Assembly (NCBI GenBank): GCA_016709875.1
Contig: JADJLZ010000001.1
Coordinates: 496,001-560,000, forward strand
Direction: 5' to 3'
Length of the DNA stretch: 64,000 nt
Source of the DNA: Planctomycetota bacterium
Lineage (GTDB): Bacteria > Planctomycetota > UBA1135 > GCA-002686595
Numbering within the stretch: the stretch's first letter is position 1; the number at the start of each line of letters is the position of its first letter. The notes beneath the pieces were generated by a model that did no database searches, was not told the origin of the DNA, and saw only the letters and a program-made list of their open reading frames with translations. The position numbers were made by a program, and so were the translations under genes. Positions 24,672 through 32,201 of the stretch are shown piece after piece.

Positions 24672-26044
24672 GTGTAGAAGTGTCCTCCACCGACCAGGCG
24701 CGGGGAGTACGGCAGGCGCTCGCGCAGGCTGTGCTCGTCATCGGCGAAGAGCGGGTCGATCTCGAGCGCCGGCGGCGCCTGGATGCCGTACGCGGCGAGC
24801 CAGCGCGCGTGCAGGCGCGAGATGTCCGCGCGCGCCTGCTCGGGAGAATCCTCGCCGCTGGCGTTCTTCACGGGGCTGAACTCGCGCGCGCGCTCGACCT
24901 CGAGGACCGCGCTCTTCTGCGAGAAGCGCAGCGCGTCGAAGACGAAGCGCTCGAACTTGACCCCCTGCGCCTGGATCGCCCGGCCGAGCGCATCCACGAC
25001 GCTCATACTCTTGCGCGCGAGGTGCCAGGGCAGCGCGTGGCCGCTGCCGGTGAGCTCCTCGACCAGCTCGCGCTCGATCACGTGCAGGGCGATGCTGCCG
25101 GCGGAGTAGCGCAAGCGTCCCGCGCCGTCGCGCGCCTCGCGCAGCTGCGCGGGCAGATCGGAGTACTCGATCACGCACAGCTGGCTGCCCTGCCAGGCGA
25201 GCACGCCGACCTTCTCCGCGGCGTCGCGCTTCTCGACCACCTTGCTCGACATGCGCGCGCCCTCGAGGCGGTGCAGGCCGAGGAACAGCGGATCGAAGGG
25301 CACGACCAGCGGGTTGTCGACCTGGAAGTACGAGAAGCGCTCGATGCCGTGCTCGCGCGCGTGCTCGAGCGCGCCCGAGGAGCGCAGCGCGTCGAGCAGA
25401 CCGCCGTGGCCGGTGGGCGCGAGGAACAGCTTGCCGGGAGCCGCGCGCAGCACCTGGCCCTGAGGCGAGAGCGCGGGCAGCATGCCCTGCTGGAAGAAGA
25501 AGACGCGCTCGCGCTCGAGGCCGAAGAACCCGTGCTGCTCGAAGAAGGCGCGCGTCGCGCCGTCGTTCTGCGGCGAGGTCATCACGTACCACAGCGGCCG
25601 GAACGAGTGGCGCACACCGCTGGCGCGCAGCTTGCGCGCGAAGATCTCGAACAGGCTCCAGCCCGAGAGCGGGCCGATCGGGAAAACCCCCTTGGGTGCA
25701 TCCCAGCCCAGGCGCGAGGCTTGCCCGCCCGCGACGGTCAGCGCCGCGACGCAGCCGCCGCGCAGCCACTCCGCACCCGCGGCGCGGGCGCGCGAGGCCT
25801 GGGATTCGTGGGCTGCGTCGCGCGCGAGCGGAAAGGCGCGTGCCGGCAGCAGTTCGCCCTCGACGTGCGCCGTCGGCGCCTCGAGCAGCGCGCGCAGCGC
25901 GGCGATCTCCCGCCAGTCGAGCGCGTCGAGTTCCGCGGCGTAGGAGCTCTGCGTGGCCGCGTCGAGGGCCTCGTAGCCCTCGAGCAGCTGTTCTTCGCCC
26001 GCGCGCAGGATGCGCTCGCGCAGCAGAGGCTTGAGCTCGCTCAT
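24668..26044 (-). CDS. UDP-sugar pyrophosphorylase, UDPGP/UAP1-like family
   Basis: The 458-residue protein resembles eukaryotic-type UDP-N-acetylglucosamine or UDP-glucose pyrophosphorylase more than bacterial GlmU or GalU. VAGGQASRLGWDAPKGVFPI is the nucleotide-binding loop. PTGHGGLLDAL replaces the usual GNGG-type loop. YFQVDNPLV is the metal site, and VVEKRDAAEKVGVLAW and EYSDLP follow the UAP1 order. It activates a hexose-1-phosphate with UTP; which sugar cannot be settled. It is in a peptidoglycan-precursor gene group with ddl and dapB, so UDP-GlcNAc is plausible. Confidence 0.85.
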   Translation of the reverse strand: MSELKPLLRERILRAGEEQLLEGYEALDAATQSSYAAELDALDWREIAALRALLEAPTAHVEGELLPARAFPLARDAAHESQASRARAAGAEWLRGGCVAALTVAGGQASRLGWDAPKGVFPIGPLSGWSLFEIFARKLRASGVRHSFRPLWYVMTSPQNDGATRAFFEQHGFFGLERERVFFFQQGMLPALSPQGQVLRAAPGKLFLAPTGHGGLLDALRSSGALEHAREHGIERFSYFQVDNPLVVPFDPLFLGLHRLEGARMSSKVVEKRDAAEKVGVLAWQGSQLCVIEYSDLPAQLREARDGAGRLRYSAGSIALHVIERELVEELTGSGHALPWHLARKSMSVVDALGRAIQAQGVKFERFVFDALRFSQKSAVLEVERAREFSPVKNASGEDSPEQARADISRLHARWLAAYGIQAPPALEIDPLFADDEHSLRERLPYSPRLVGGGHFYT

Positions 26045-26083
26045 CGGACCCTGCGCGCCGTCCCGCGGAGGCGCGAAACGGGA

Positions 26084-26431
26084 CTAGTGGCCGTTGCGGG
26101 GAGTTCCTTCGCCGGAGAGCGTCTCGAGCAACTGCTCGGTGAGGTGCACGAGCGCGTCGACGCGCTTCTCGAGCAGCACCTGGCGCTGGACGAGCTTCTC
26201 GATCACCGGCGGGAGGATCGCTTCGCGCGTGTAGTTGTTGATCATGTTGATCACTTCGACGCGGTCGGCGTTGGGCAGCGTGTGGAAGTGGAAGTGGTAC
26301 TTCTGCTTGAGCACATCGTCGGTGATGTGCATGCACTCGGTCGTGATCTCCTCGACGTTCTTCTTGTCGTGCTGGCGGTGGAAGACATCCAGCTTGTACT
26401 GCCGCAGCAGCTCCTTGAACTTCGTTTGCAC
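26084..26431 (-). CDS. Small helical protein of unknown function
   Basis: The 115 residues are rich in Lys, His, Glu and Asn, unlike the Ala/Arg bias of most neighbours: FHRQHDKKNVEEITTECMH, YHFHFHTLPNADRVEVINMI, then a long amphipathic helix (VIEKLVQRQVLLEKRVDALV). A coiled-coil or helical bundle is likely. It lies between fabF and the pyrophosphorylase, in the same direction. No family recognised. Atypical composition can mean strong constraint as well as transfer. Confidence 0.7.
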   Translation of the reverse strand: MQTKFKELLRQYKLDVFHRQHDKKNVEEITTECMHITDDVLKQKYHFHFHTLPNADRVEVINMINNYTREAILPPVIEKLVQRQVLLEKRVDALVHLTEQLLETLSGEGTPRNGH

Positions 26432-26464
26432 TGCAGATCTCCGTTGTTCGCTGTTGAGGGAGCC

Positions 26465-27715
26465 CTACTCGGGCCGACCGATGCAGATCGAGACGTTGTG
26501 GCCACCGAAACCCAGCGAATTCGAGAGCGCGTTGCGCACCTTGAGTTCGCGTGCGGAGCCCGGGATGTAGTCCAGGTCGCACTCGGGATCGGGTGTGGTG
26601 TGGTTGCGCGTGGGGTGGACCTGGCCCTTGTAGACGGAGAGCGCCGTCACGACCAGTTCGACCGCCGCCGAGGCGCCGAGCAGGTGGCCGATCATCGACT
26701 TGGTCGAGGAGACGGCCAGCTTCTTCGCGTGCGCGCCGAAGACGAGCTTGATCGCGCGCGTCTCGATCAGGTCGTTGTAGGGCGTGCTCGTGCCGTGCGC
26801 GTTGATGTAGTCCACCGCTTCGAGCGGGATGCGCGCGTGGCGCAGCGCCTCGCGCAGTGCGCGCGCGGGACCCCGGCCGGACTCCTCGGGCGCAGTGATG
26901 TGGTGCGCGTCGTCGGTCGAGCCGTAGCCCTTGACCTCGGCGTAGATGCGCGCGCCGCGCTTCTTCGCGTGCTCGTACTCCTCGAAGACGAGGATGCCCG
27001 CACCCTCGCCCATCACGAAGCCGTCGCGGTCCTTGTCGAAGGGGCGCGAGGCCGCGCCCGGATCGTCGTTGCGCGAGGAGAGCGCCTTCATGTTGGCGAA
27101 GCCCGCGAGCGACATCGGCGTCGTCGCGGACTCGGCGCCGCCGGTGACGACCAGGTCGCAGTCGTCGAACTGGATCGCACGCCAGGCCATGCCCATCGCG
27201 TGGCCGGCCGAAGCGCAGGCGCTGGAGGTCGTGAAGCAGGTGCCCTGCAGGCCGTGGCGGATCGCGACCTGGCCGCTGACGGCGTTGGCCATGATCTTGG
27301 GCACGAAGTGCGGCGAGACGCGCCGCGGGCCGCGCTCGAGCAGTTCCTTGTGCTGCTCCTCGATGCCCGTGATGCCGCCGATGCCGGTGCCGATGATCGT
27401 GCCGATGCGCTCGCGCTCGGCCTCGGGCAGCTTCGACGGTTCGAGGCCGCTGTCGCGCAGCGCCTCGTCGGTCGCGAGCAGGGCCCACATCGTGAACAGG
27501 TCGAGCTTGCGCTGGTCGGGGACGCTGAAGTGCTGCGAGGCATCCAGGTTCACCGAGGCCGCGAACTTGACCGTGTGGTCCTTCACGTCGAAGCGGGTGA
27601 TCGGAGCGACGCCGTTCTCGCCGCGCAGGATGCGCGACCAGTTCGTCTCGACGTCGTTGCCCAGGGCGCTGATCATGCCCAGGCCGGTGATGACCACTCG
27701 TCTGCGTTCGGACAT
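26465..27715 (-). CDS. fabF: 3-oxoacyl-[ACP] synthase II
   Basis: The 416-residue condensing enzyme extends acyl-ACP with malonyl-ACP. The nucleophilic Cys is in TTSSACASAGHAMG. The two catalytic His are in NAHGTSTPYND and GHLLGASAAVE. The Lys-region (STKSMIGHL) is present. NSLGFGGHNVS is the C-terminal signature. The frame is open upstream, but ATG 27715 opens the conserved MSERRRVVITGLG. It closes the rpmF-plsX-fab operon and is preceded by acpP, the usual partner. Confidence 0.96.
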   Translation of the reverse strand: MSERRRVVITGLGMISALGNDVETNWSRILRGENGVAPITRFDVKDHTVKFAASVNLDASQHFSVPDQRKLDLFTMWALLATDEALRDSGLEPSKLPEAERERIGTIIGTGIGGITGIEEQHKELLERGPRRVSPHFVPKIMANAVSGQVAIRHGLQGTCFTTSSACASAGHAMGMAWRAIQFDDCDLVVTGGAESATTPMSLAGFANMKALSSRNDDPGAASRPFDKDRDGFVMGEGAGILVFEEYEHAKKRGARIYAEVKGYGSTDDAHHITAPEESGRGPARALREALRHARIPLEAVDYINAHGTSTPYNDLIETRAIKLVFGAHAKKLAVSSTKSMIGHLLGASAAVELVVTALSVYKGQVHPTRNHTTPDPECDLDYIPGSARELKVRNALSNSLGFGGHNVSICIGRPE

Positions 27716-27768
27716 GGAAAGAGATCCGCGGCGCGCTGCGGCCAAGCCACTCGGCGCGCCGGCTGGGT

Positions 27769-28008
27769 TCAGGACTTGGAGGTGATGTAGTCGACGGCGT
27801 TGCCGACGGACTGGATCTTCTGCGCATCCTCGTCCGGGATCGTGATCTCGAACTCGTCTTCGAGCTCCATCACGAGTTCGACCTGGTCGAGCGAGTCCGC
27901 TCCCAGGTCGTGGATGAAGGAAGTCTCGCGCGTGACCTTGTCGGGCGTGGTGCCCATGCTGTCGCACACGATCTTGATCACGCGTTCTTCAACAGAGGGG
28001 TTGCTCAC
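27769..28008 (-). CDS. acpP: Acyl carrier protein
   Basis: The 79-residue acidic four-helix protein has the phosphopantetheine attachment site [17 protein letters not shown] (Ser in DSL). [12 protein letters not shown] and [11 protein letters not shown] are standard. It carries acyl chains for fatty-acid synthesis and sits between fabG and fabF, the classical order. Confidence 0.97.
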   Translation of the reverse strand: MSNPSVEERVIKIVCDSMGTTPDKVTRETSFIHDLGADSLDQVELVMELEDEFEITIPDEDAQKIQSVGNAVDYITSKS

Positions 28009-28093
28009 CTATCGGTCCTCGTTCAGGGATGGGTTTCGGGGTGGGACTGGGTTCGGATCGGCGCGCGTGAGGCACTCTTCGCACAGCGTGCGA

Positions 28094-28852
28094 CTAGATG
28101 CACATGCCGCCGTCGACGACCAGCGTCTGGCCTGTGATGTACGCGCCGCCCGGCCCGGCCAGGAACTCGACGGCAGCTGCGATGTCCTCCGGTCCGCCGA
28201 GGCGGCCCAGGGGGATCGATTCCACGAGCTTGGACCGCGCGGCTTCGTCGAGCGCTGCGGTCATGTCGGTGGTGACGAATCCGGGAGCGACGACGTTGAC
28301 GCACACTCCGCGCCCGGCGAGTTCCTTGGCCACGGCCTTGGTGAGGCCGATCAGGCCGGCCTTGCTGGCGGCGTAGTTCGCCTGGCCGGCATTGCCCATC
28401 ACGCCCACGACCGAGCTGATGTTGATCACGCGTCCCTTGGACTTCATCAGCGGCCGACTCGCGGCCTTGAGGAAGTTCCAGGCGCCCTTGAGGTTGACCG
28501 CGATCACGCGGTCGAAATCGTCCTCGCTCATGCGCATCAGCAGCTGGTCGCGCGTGATGCCGGCGTTGTTGACGAGGATGTCGAGGCCGCCGAGCTCCTT
28601 CTGCACCTGCTCGACGAGCTCCGCGACCTTCTTCGTGTCCCCCACCTCGCAGCCGTAGGCCTGCGCGCCCTCGGTCAGGGCCGAGCACAGGCTGGCGGTC
28701 TCCCGCGCGCGCTCCGCCTCCGTGGCGATGCAGGCGAGCTTGGCCCCGCTCGCGGCCAGGCGCACGGCGATGGCCTTGCCGATGCCGCGCGAGGCGCCCG
28801 TGACCAGGGCGACCTTGCCGTGCAGCGGGCGATGTTCGGTGGGAGCAGACAA
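28094..28852 (-). CDS. fabG: 3-oxoacyl-[ACP] reductase
   Basis: The 252-residue short-chain dehydrogenase has the NADP motif TGASRGIGKAIA. The catalytic set is Ser (INISSVVGVMG), Tyr and Lys (YAASKAG), and NNAGITRD follows the FabG rather than generic SDR pattern. VVDGGMCI at the C terminus is typical. It reduces 3-oxoacyl-ACP. It lies between fabD and acpP, same operon. Confidence 0.95.
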   Translation of the reverse strand: MSAPTEHRPLHGKVALVTGASRGIGKAIAVRLAASGAKLACIATEAERARETASLCSALTEGAQAYGCEVGDTKKVAELVEQVQKELGGLDILVNNAGITRDQLLMRMSEDDFDRVIAVNLKGAWNFLKAASRPLMKSKGRVINISSVVGVMGNAGQANYAASKAGLIGLTKAVAKELAGRGVCVNVVAPGFVTTDMTAALDEAARSKLVESIPLGRLGGPEDIAAAVEFLAGPGGAYITGQTLVVDGGMCI

Positions 28853-28929
28853 GCGTGGAGGCCGGGGGGTGGTTCGCGGCGACTATACCCCTGCCCGGCA
28901 GGAGCTTCAACGCCGCGCGCCGCGCGAGA

Positions 28930-29853
28930 TCAGGCGGGAACCTGCTCGGGACGGGCGATGGAGAGGATCGACGCGGACTCGTCGATCTTGCGCAGGATCC
29001 CGGCCAGGACCTCGCCCGGGGCGGGCTCGAGGAAGGTCTTGACGCCCTGCGCGAGCGCGAGGCGCATGCTCTTCTCCCACAGGACGCTCGAGCAGACTTG
29101 GTCGGCGAGCTGGCGGCGGATCGCATCCGGGTCGCTCGAGAGCTCGCCCGTGACGTTGCTGGCGAAGGGCACCTGGGGTGCGCGGATCGGCACCTCGACC
29201 AGGGCCCGCGCGAGCCGCTCCGCGGCGGGTCGCATGCACTCGGAGTGGAAACCACCGGCGACCACCAGCCGGCGCGTGCGCCGGATGCCGAAATCCTTCG
29301 CGGCCGCCTCGGCGACGTCGAGCGCGGAGAGTTCGCCCGAGAGGATCACCTGCCCGGGCCCGTTCAGGTTTGCGACCTGGCAGATGCCGTGAGCCGCGGC
29401 GTGCGCGGCGAGCGCACGGGCCTGCTCCTCGGTGGCGCCCATCAGCGAGGTCATCGAGCTCGGTTTCGCCGTGCTCGCGTCCTGCATCGCCTCGCCGCGC
29501 AGGCGCACCAGGCGCAGGCCGTCGACGAAATCGAGCGCGCCCGCGCACCACAGCGCCGTGTATTCGCCCAGCGAGAGGCCGGCGACGAAGGCGAGCTGCC
29601 TGCGATCGAGCCCGCGCGCCTCGAGCACGCGCACGACAGCGACGCTGGTCGTGTAGATGCCCGGCTGCGCGATGTCGGTGCGGTTGACCTCGTCGCCGCG
29701 GTTCCAGCACGCGTCGCTGAGCGCGAAGCCGAGCGCGCCGTCGGCCTCCTCGAAGGTCGCCTTGGCTTCGGGAAAGCGCTCCGCGAAATCGCGGCCCATG
29801 CCCGCGGACTGCGCCCCTTGTCCGGGGAAGAGGATCGCCTGCGTCTGGATCAT
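28930..29853 (-). CDS. fabD: Malonyl-CoA:ACP transacylase
   Basis: The 307-residue acyltransferase loads malonyl onto ACP. ILFPGQGAQSAGMG starts the domain. The nucleophile is Ser in AGLSLGEYTALW. The catalytic His is in GGFHSECMRPA, and Arg in RGEAMQ orients the carboxylate. Two starts are possible: ATG 29853, or GTG 29862 overlapping the fabH stop as GTGA. Both give the same domain, three residues apart. Confidence 0.94.
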   Translation of the reverse strand: MIQTQAILFPGQGAQSAGMGRDFAERFPEAKATFEEADGALGFALSDACWNRGDEVNRTDIAQPGIYTTSVAVVRVLEARGLDRRQLAFVAGLSLGEYTALWCAGALDFVDGLRLVRLRGEAMQDASTAKPSSMTSLMGATEEQARALAAHAAAHGICQVANLNGPGQVILSGELSALDVAEAAAKDFGIRRTRRLVVAGGFHSECMRPAAERLARALVEVPIRAPQVPFASNVTGELSSDPDAIRRQLADQVCSSVLWEKSMRLALAQGVKTFLEPAPGEVLAGILRKIDESASILSIARPEQVPA

Positions 29854-29858
29854 CGTGC

Positions 29859-30848
29859 TCACCAGCGAATCAGCGTGCCGCCCCAAGTCAGTCCGGCGCC
29901 GAAGGCGGCCAGGATCACGAGCTTGCCCGGCTGCGCGCGGCCGGCGCGCACGGCTTCGTCGAGCGCCACGGCGACCGAAGCGGCCGAGGTGTTGCCGTAA
30001 TTCTGGATGTTGACCACGACCTTGTCCTTGTTCCACCCCATGCGCTCGAGTGCGGAGTCGATGATGCGCAGGTTGACCTGATGCGGCACGACCAGGCCGA
30101 TCTCGTCGTAGTCGTGGCCCTCGGAGAGCTCCTCGATCAGGCTGCCCATGCGCTCGACGGCGAAGCGGAAGACCTCGCGGCCCTGCACGCGGATGAAGTG
30201 GTCGCCGCGGTCCAGGCTGGCGTGCGTCGGCGGCGTCAGCGAACCACCGCCGAGCATGTGGATCAGCTCGTAACCGTTGCCATCCGCGCCCAGCGTGGTC
30301 TTCAGGATCTCGCCTTGTTTGCAGTCCTCGTATGCGGTCAGCACGGCCGCGCCGGCGCCGTCGCCGAAGAGGATGCACGAGCCGCGGTCCTGCGGGTCGA
30401 TCCAGCGCGAGAGCGTCTCGGCGCCGATCGCGAGCACGCGGCGGGCGCGCCCGGAGCGCACGAAGGCCTCGCCGGTGTTGAGCGCGGTCAGGAAGCCGGT
30501 GCAGGCGGCGTTGACGTCGAAGGCGCCGGCCTTCGTCGCGCCGAGCTTGCGCTGCACGAGCGCGCTGCAGCCGGGCAGCAGGTGGTCGGGTGTGAGCGTG
30601 CCGCAGATGATCAGGTCCAGATCCTCGGGCGCGAGCTTGGCCGCTTCGAGCGCGCGCTGGCCGGCGATGAGCGCCATGTCGGAGGTTGCCTGGCCGTCGA
30701 CGGCCCAGCGGCGCGACTTGATGCCCGTGCGCTGGACGATCCACTCGTCCGACGTGTCGAGGTACTTCTCGAAGTGGCTGTTCGGGACGATCTGCTCGGG
30801 GACGTAGGAGCCGGTCCCCGCGATTCCGACGCGGACGCAGGTGGTCAT
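29859..30848 (-). CDS. fabH: 3-oxoacyl-[ACP] synthase III
   Basis: The 329-residue initiating condensing enzyme uses an acyl-CoA primer and malonyl-ACP. Catalytic Cys is in FDVNAACTGFLTAL, His in VVPHQVNLRIID, and Asn in IQNYGNTSAASV. WIVQRTGIKSRRW near the N terminus is the CoA-entry Trp/Arg signature. It opens the fab part of the operon, 35 bp after plsX. Confidence 0.96.
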   Translation of the reverse strand: MTTCVRVGIAGTGSYVPEQIVPNSHFEKYLDTSDEWIVQRTGIKSRRWAVDGQATSDMALIAGQRALEAAKLAPEDLDLIICGTLTPDHLLPGCSALVQRKLGATKAGAFDVNAACTGFLTALNTGEAFVRSGRARRVLAIGAETLSRWIDPQDRGSCILFGDGAGAAVLTAYEDCKQGEILKTTLGADGNGYELIHMLGGGSLTPPTHASLDRGDHFIRVQGREVFRFAVERMGSLIEELSEGHDYDEIGLVVPHQVNLRIIDSALERMGWNKDKVVVNIQNYGNTSAASVAVALDEAVRAGRAQPGKLVILAAFGAGLTWGGTLIRW

Positions 30849-30883
30849 GGAGCCAGGATTCTAACCACGGAGAGGCGCGCGGT

Positions 30884-31900
30884 TCACGCGCCCGCTCCCG
30901 AGCCGGGGTTCTGGAGTCCGGCGACGATGTCCTCGTTCATGCCCGCGTCGAGGGCGCGCGCGGCCTGGATCAGCGCGTTCGCGACGGCGTTCTCGTCCGA
31001 GCGGCCGTGGCCGATGATCACGACGCCGTTCACGCCGAGCAGCGGCGCGCCGCCGTATTCCGAGTAGTCGATCGACTTCTTGATGTTCGCGAGCGCCTGC
31101 GCGGGCGCCTGCACGCCGTGCTGGGCGAGTTCCTTGAGCGTCAGCTTGACCATGAAGCCGGCGAGGTCCTCCATCAGCTTCAGCATCACGTTGCCGGTGA
31201 AGCCGTCGGTGATCAGCACCTCGGCCTTGCCCGAGAGCAGTTCGTTGCCCTCGAGGTTGCCGACGAACTCGATCGGCGCCGCCTGCAGGAGCTTGTAGGC
31301 CTCCTTGTGCAGATCGGTGCCCTTGCCCTCTTCCTCGCCGATGTTGAGCAGTGCGACGCGCGCGCCCTCTTGTCCGAGGCAGTCGCGGGCGTAGATGGAG
31401 CCCATCACGCCGTACTGCACGAGGTGCTCAGCCTTGGGCGCGATGTTCGCACCCATGTCGATCACGGTCAGCGGCTTGCCGGTGAGCGCGGTGGTGACCG
31501 CGATGCCCGGGCGCTTCACGCCCGGCAACGTGCCGAGCATCAGCGTCGCGGCGCCGACGACGGCGCCGGTGTTGCCCATGCTGACCGCTGCACCCGCCTC
31601 GCCCTGCTTGCAGGCGAGCGTCATGCTGACGATCGTGCTGTCGGGCTTGGCGCGCAGCGCCTGCGCGGGCGACTCGGCCATGCCGATCACCTGCGTCGCG
31701 TGGCGGATGGCGAAGCCGGGGTCGCCCCCGAACTCGGCCAGCTTGGCGCGCACGAGTGCCTCGTCACCCACGAGCAGGATGCGCTCGACGGGCAAGGGTT
31801 GCCGGGATTTCGGCGAGACGGCCAACAGGGCGCCGCGGACGATCGCGTCCGGGGCCTTGTCGCCGCCCATCACGTCCAGAGCGATCCGTGCGCTCGGCAT
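30884..31900 (-). CDS. plsX: Phosphate acyltransferase PlsX
   Basis: The 338-residue enzyme converts acyl-ACP to acyl-phosphate for phospholipid synthesis with PlsY. ALDVMGGDKAPDAIVRGALL at the N terminus and AVSMGNTGAVVGAAT and TDGFTGNVMLKLME are diagnostic. Placement between rpmF and fabH, with an 18-bp gap to rpmF, is the standard bacterial order that couples lipid and ribosome synthesis. Confidence 0.95.
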   Translation of the reverse strand: MPSARIALDVMGGDKAPDAIVRGALLAVSPKSRQPLPVERILLVGDEALVRAKLAEFGGDPGFAIRHATQVIGMAESPAQALRAKPDSTIVSMTLACKQGEAGAAVSMGNTGAVVGAATLMLGTLPGVKRPGIAVTTALTGKPLTVIDMGANIAPKAEHLVQYGVMGSIYARDCLGQEGARVALLNIGEEEGKGTDLHKEAYKLLQAAPIEFVGNLEGNELLSGKAEVLITDGFTGNVMLKLMEDLAGFMVKLTLKELAQHGVQAPAQALANIKKSIDYSEYGGAPLLGVNGVVIIGHGRSDENAVANALIQAARALDAGMNEDIVAGLQNPGSGAGA

Positions 31901-31918
31901 GGGGGTGGGCGCCGGGGC

Positions 31919-32122
31919 CTAGACTTCCTGCTTCTCGAGAACGGCCGTGCCCTTTTGGCCACCCTTCTCGAAGCCGTAGCGACCGCAGTTGTCGCACACG
32001 CGGTGCGACTTGACGGCGGCTCCGCAGTGGGCGCAGCGGTTCGCAGGCGCCATCAAGAGGGCGTGGTGCGAGCGGCGGATGCGCTTGCGGTGCTTGGAGT
32101 GACGTCTTTTGGGATTCGGCAT
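31919..32122 (-). CDS. rpmF: Large ribosomal subunit protein bL32
   Basis: The 67-residue basic protein starts MPNPKRRHSKHRKRIRR. It has the CAHC...CDNC four-cysteine zinc site, so this is the zinc-binding (C+) form. It opens the rpmF-plsX-fab operon and has its own promoter (32173-32201). A GGGCCA/TGGCCC hairpin at 32133-32147 lies in its short leader. Confidence 0.95.
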   Translation of the reverse strand: MPNPKRRHSKHRKRIRRSHHALLMAPANRCAHCGAAVKSHRVCDNCGRYGFEKGGQKGTAVLEKQEV

Positions 32123-32172
32123 GGTTGCTCGAGGGCCACTTTGGCCCCGCGGAGAAGTGGAAAAGGCCGAGG

Positions 32173-32201
32173 ATGCTAGCCCGGCGGGTTGGGGCTGTCA
32201 A
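32173..32201 (-). promoter_or_regulatory. Near-consensus sigma-70-type promoter for the rpmF-plsX-fab operon
   Basis: On the minus strand TTGACA (32201-32196) is followed after exactly 17 bp by TAGCAT (32178-32173). Predicted transcription starts near 32166. The -35 covers the stop codon of alaS (32198-32200), so operon start and alaS end overlap. Confidence 0.75.

Noticed and set aside
24680..27790. Long plus-strand frame of about 1,036 codons
   Set aside because: Antisense to the pyrophosphorylase and fabF genes; no motifs, and the composition is typical of a shadow.
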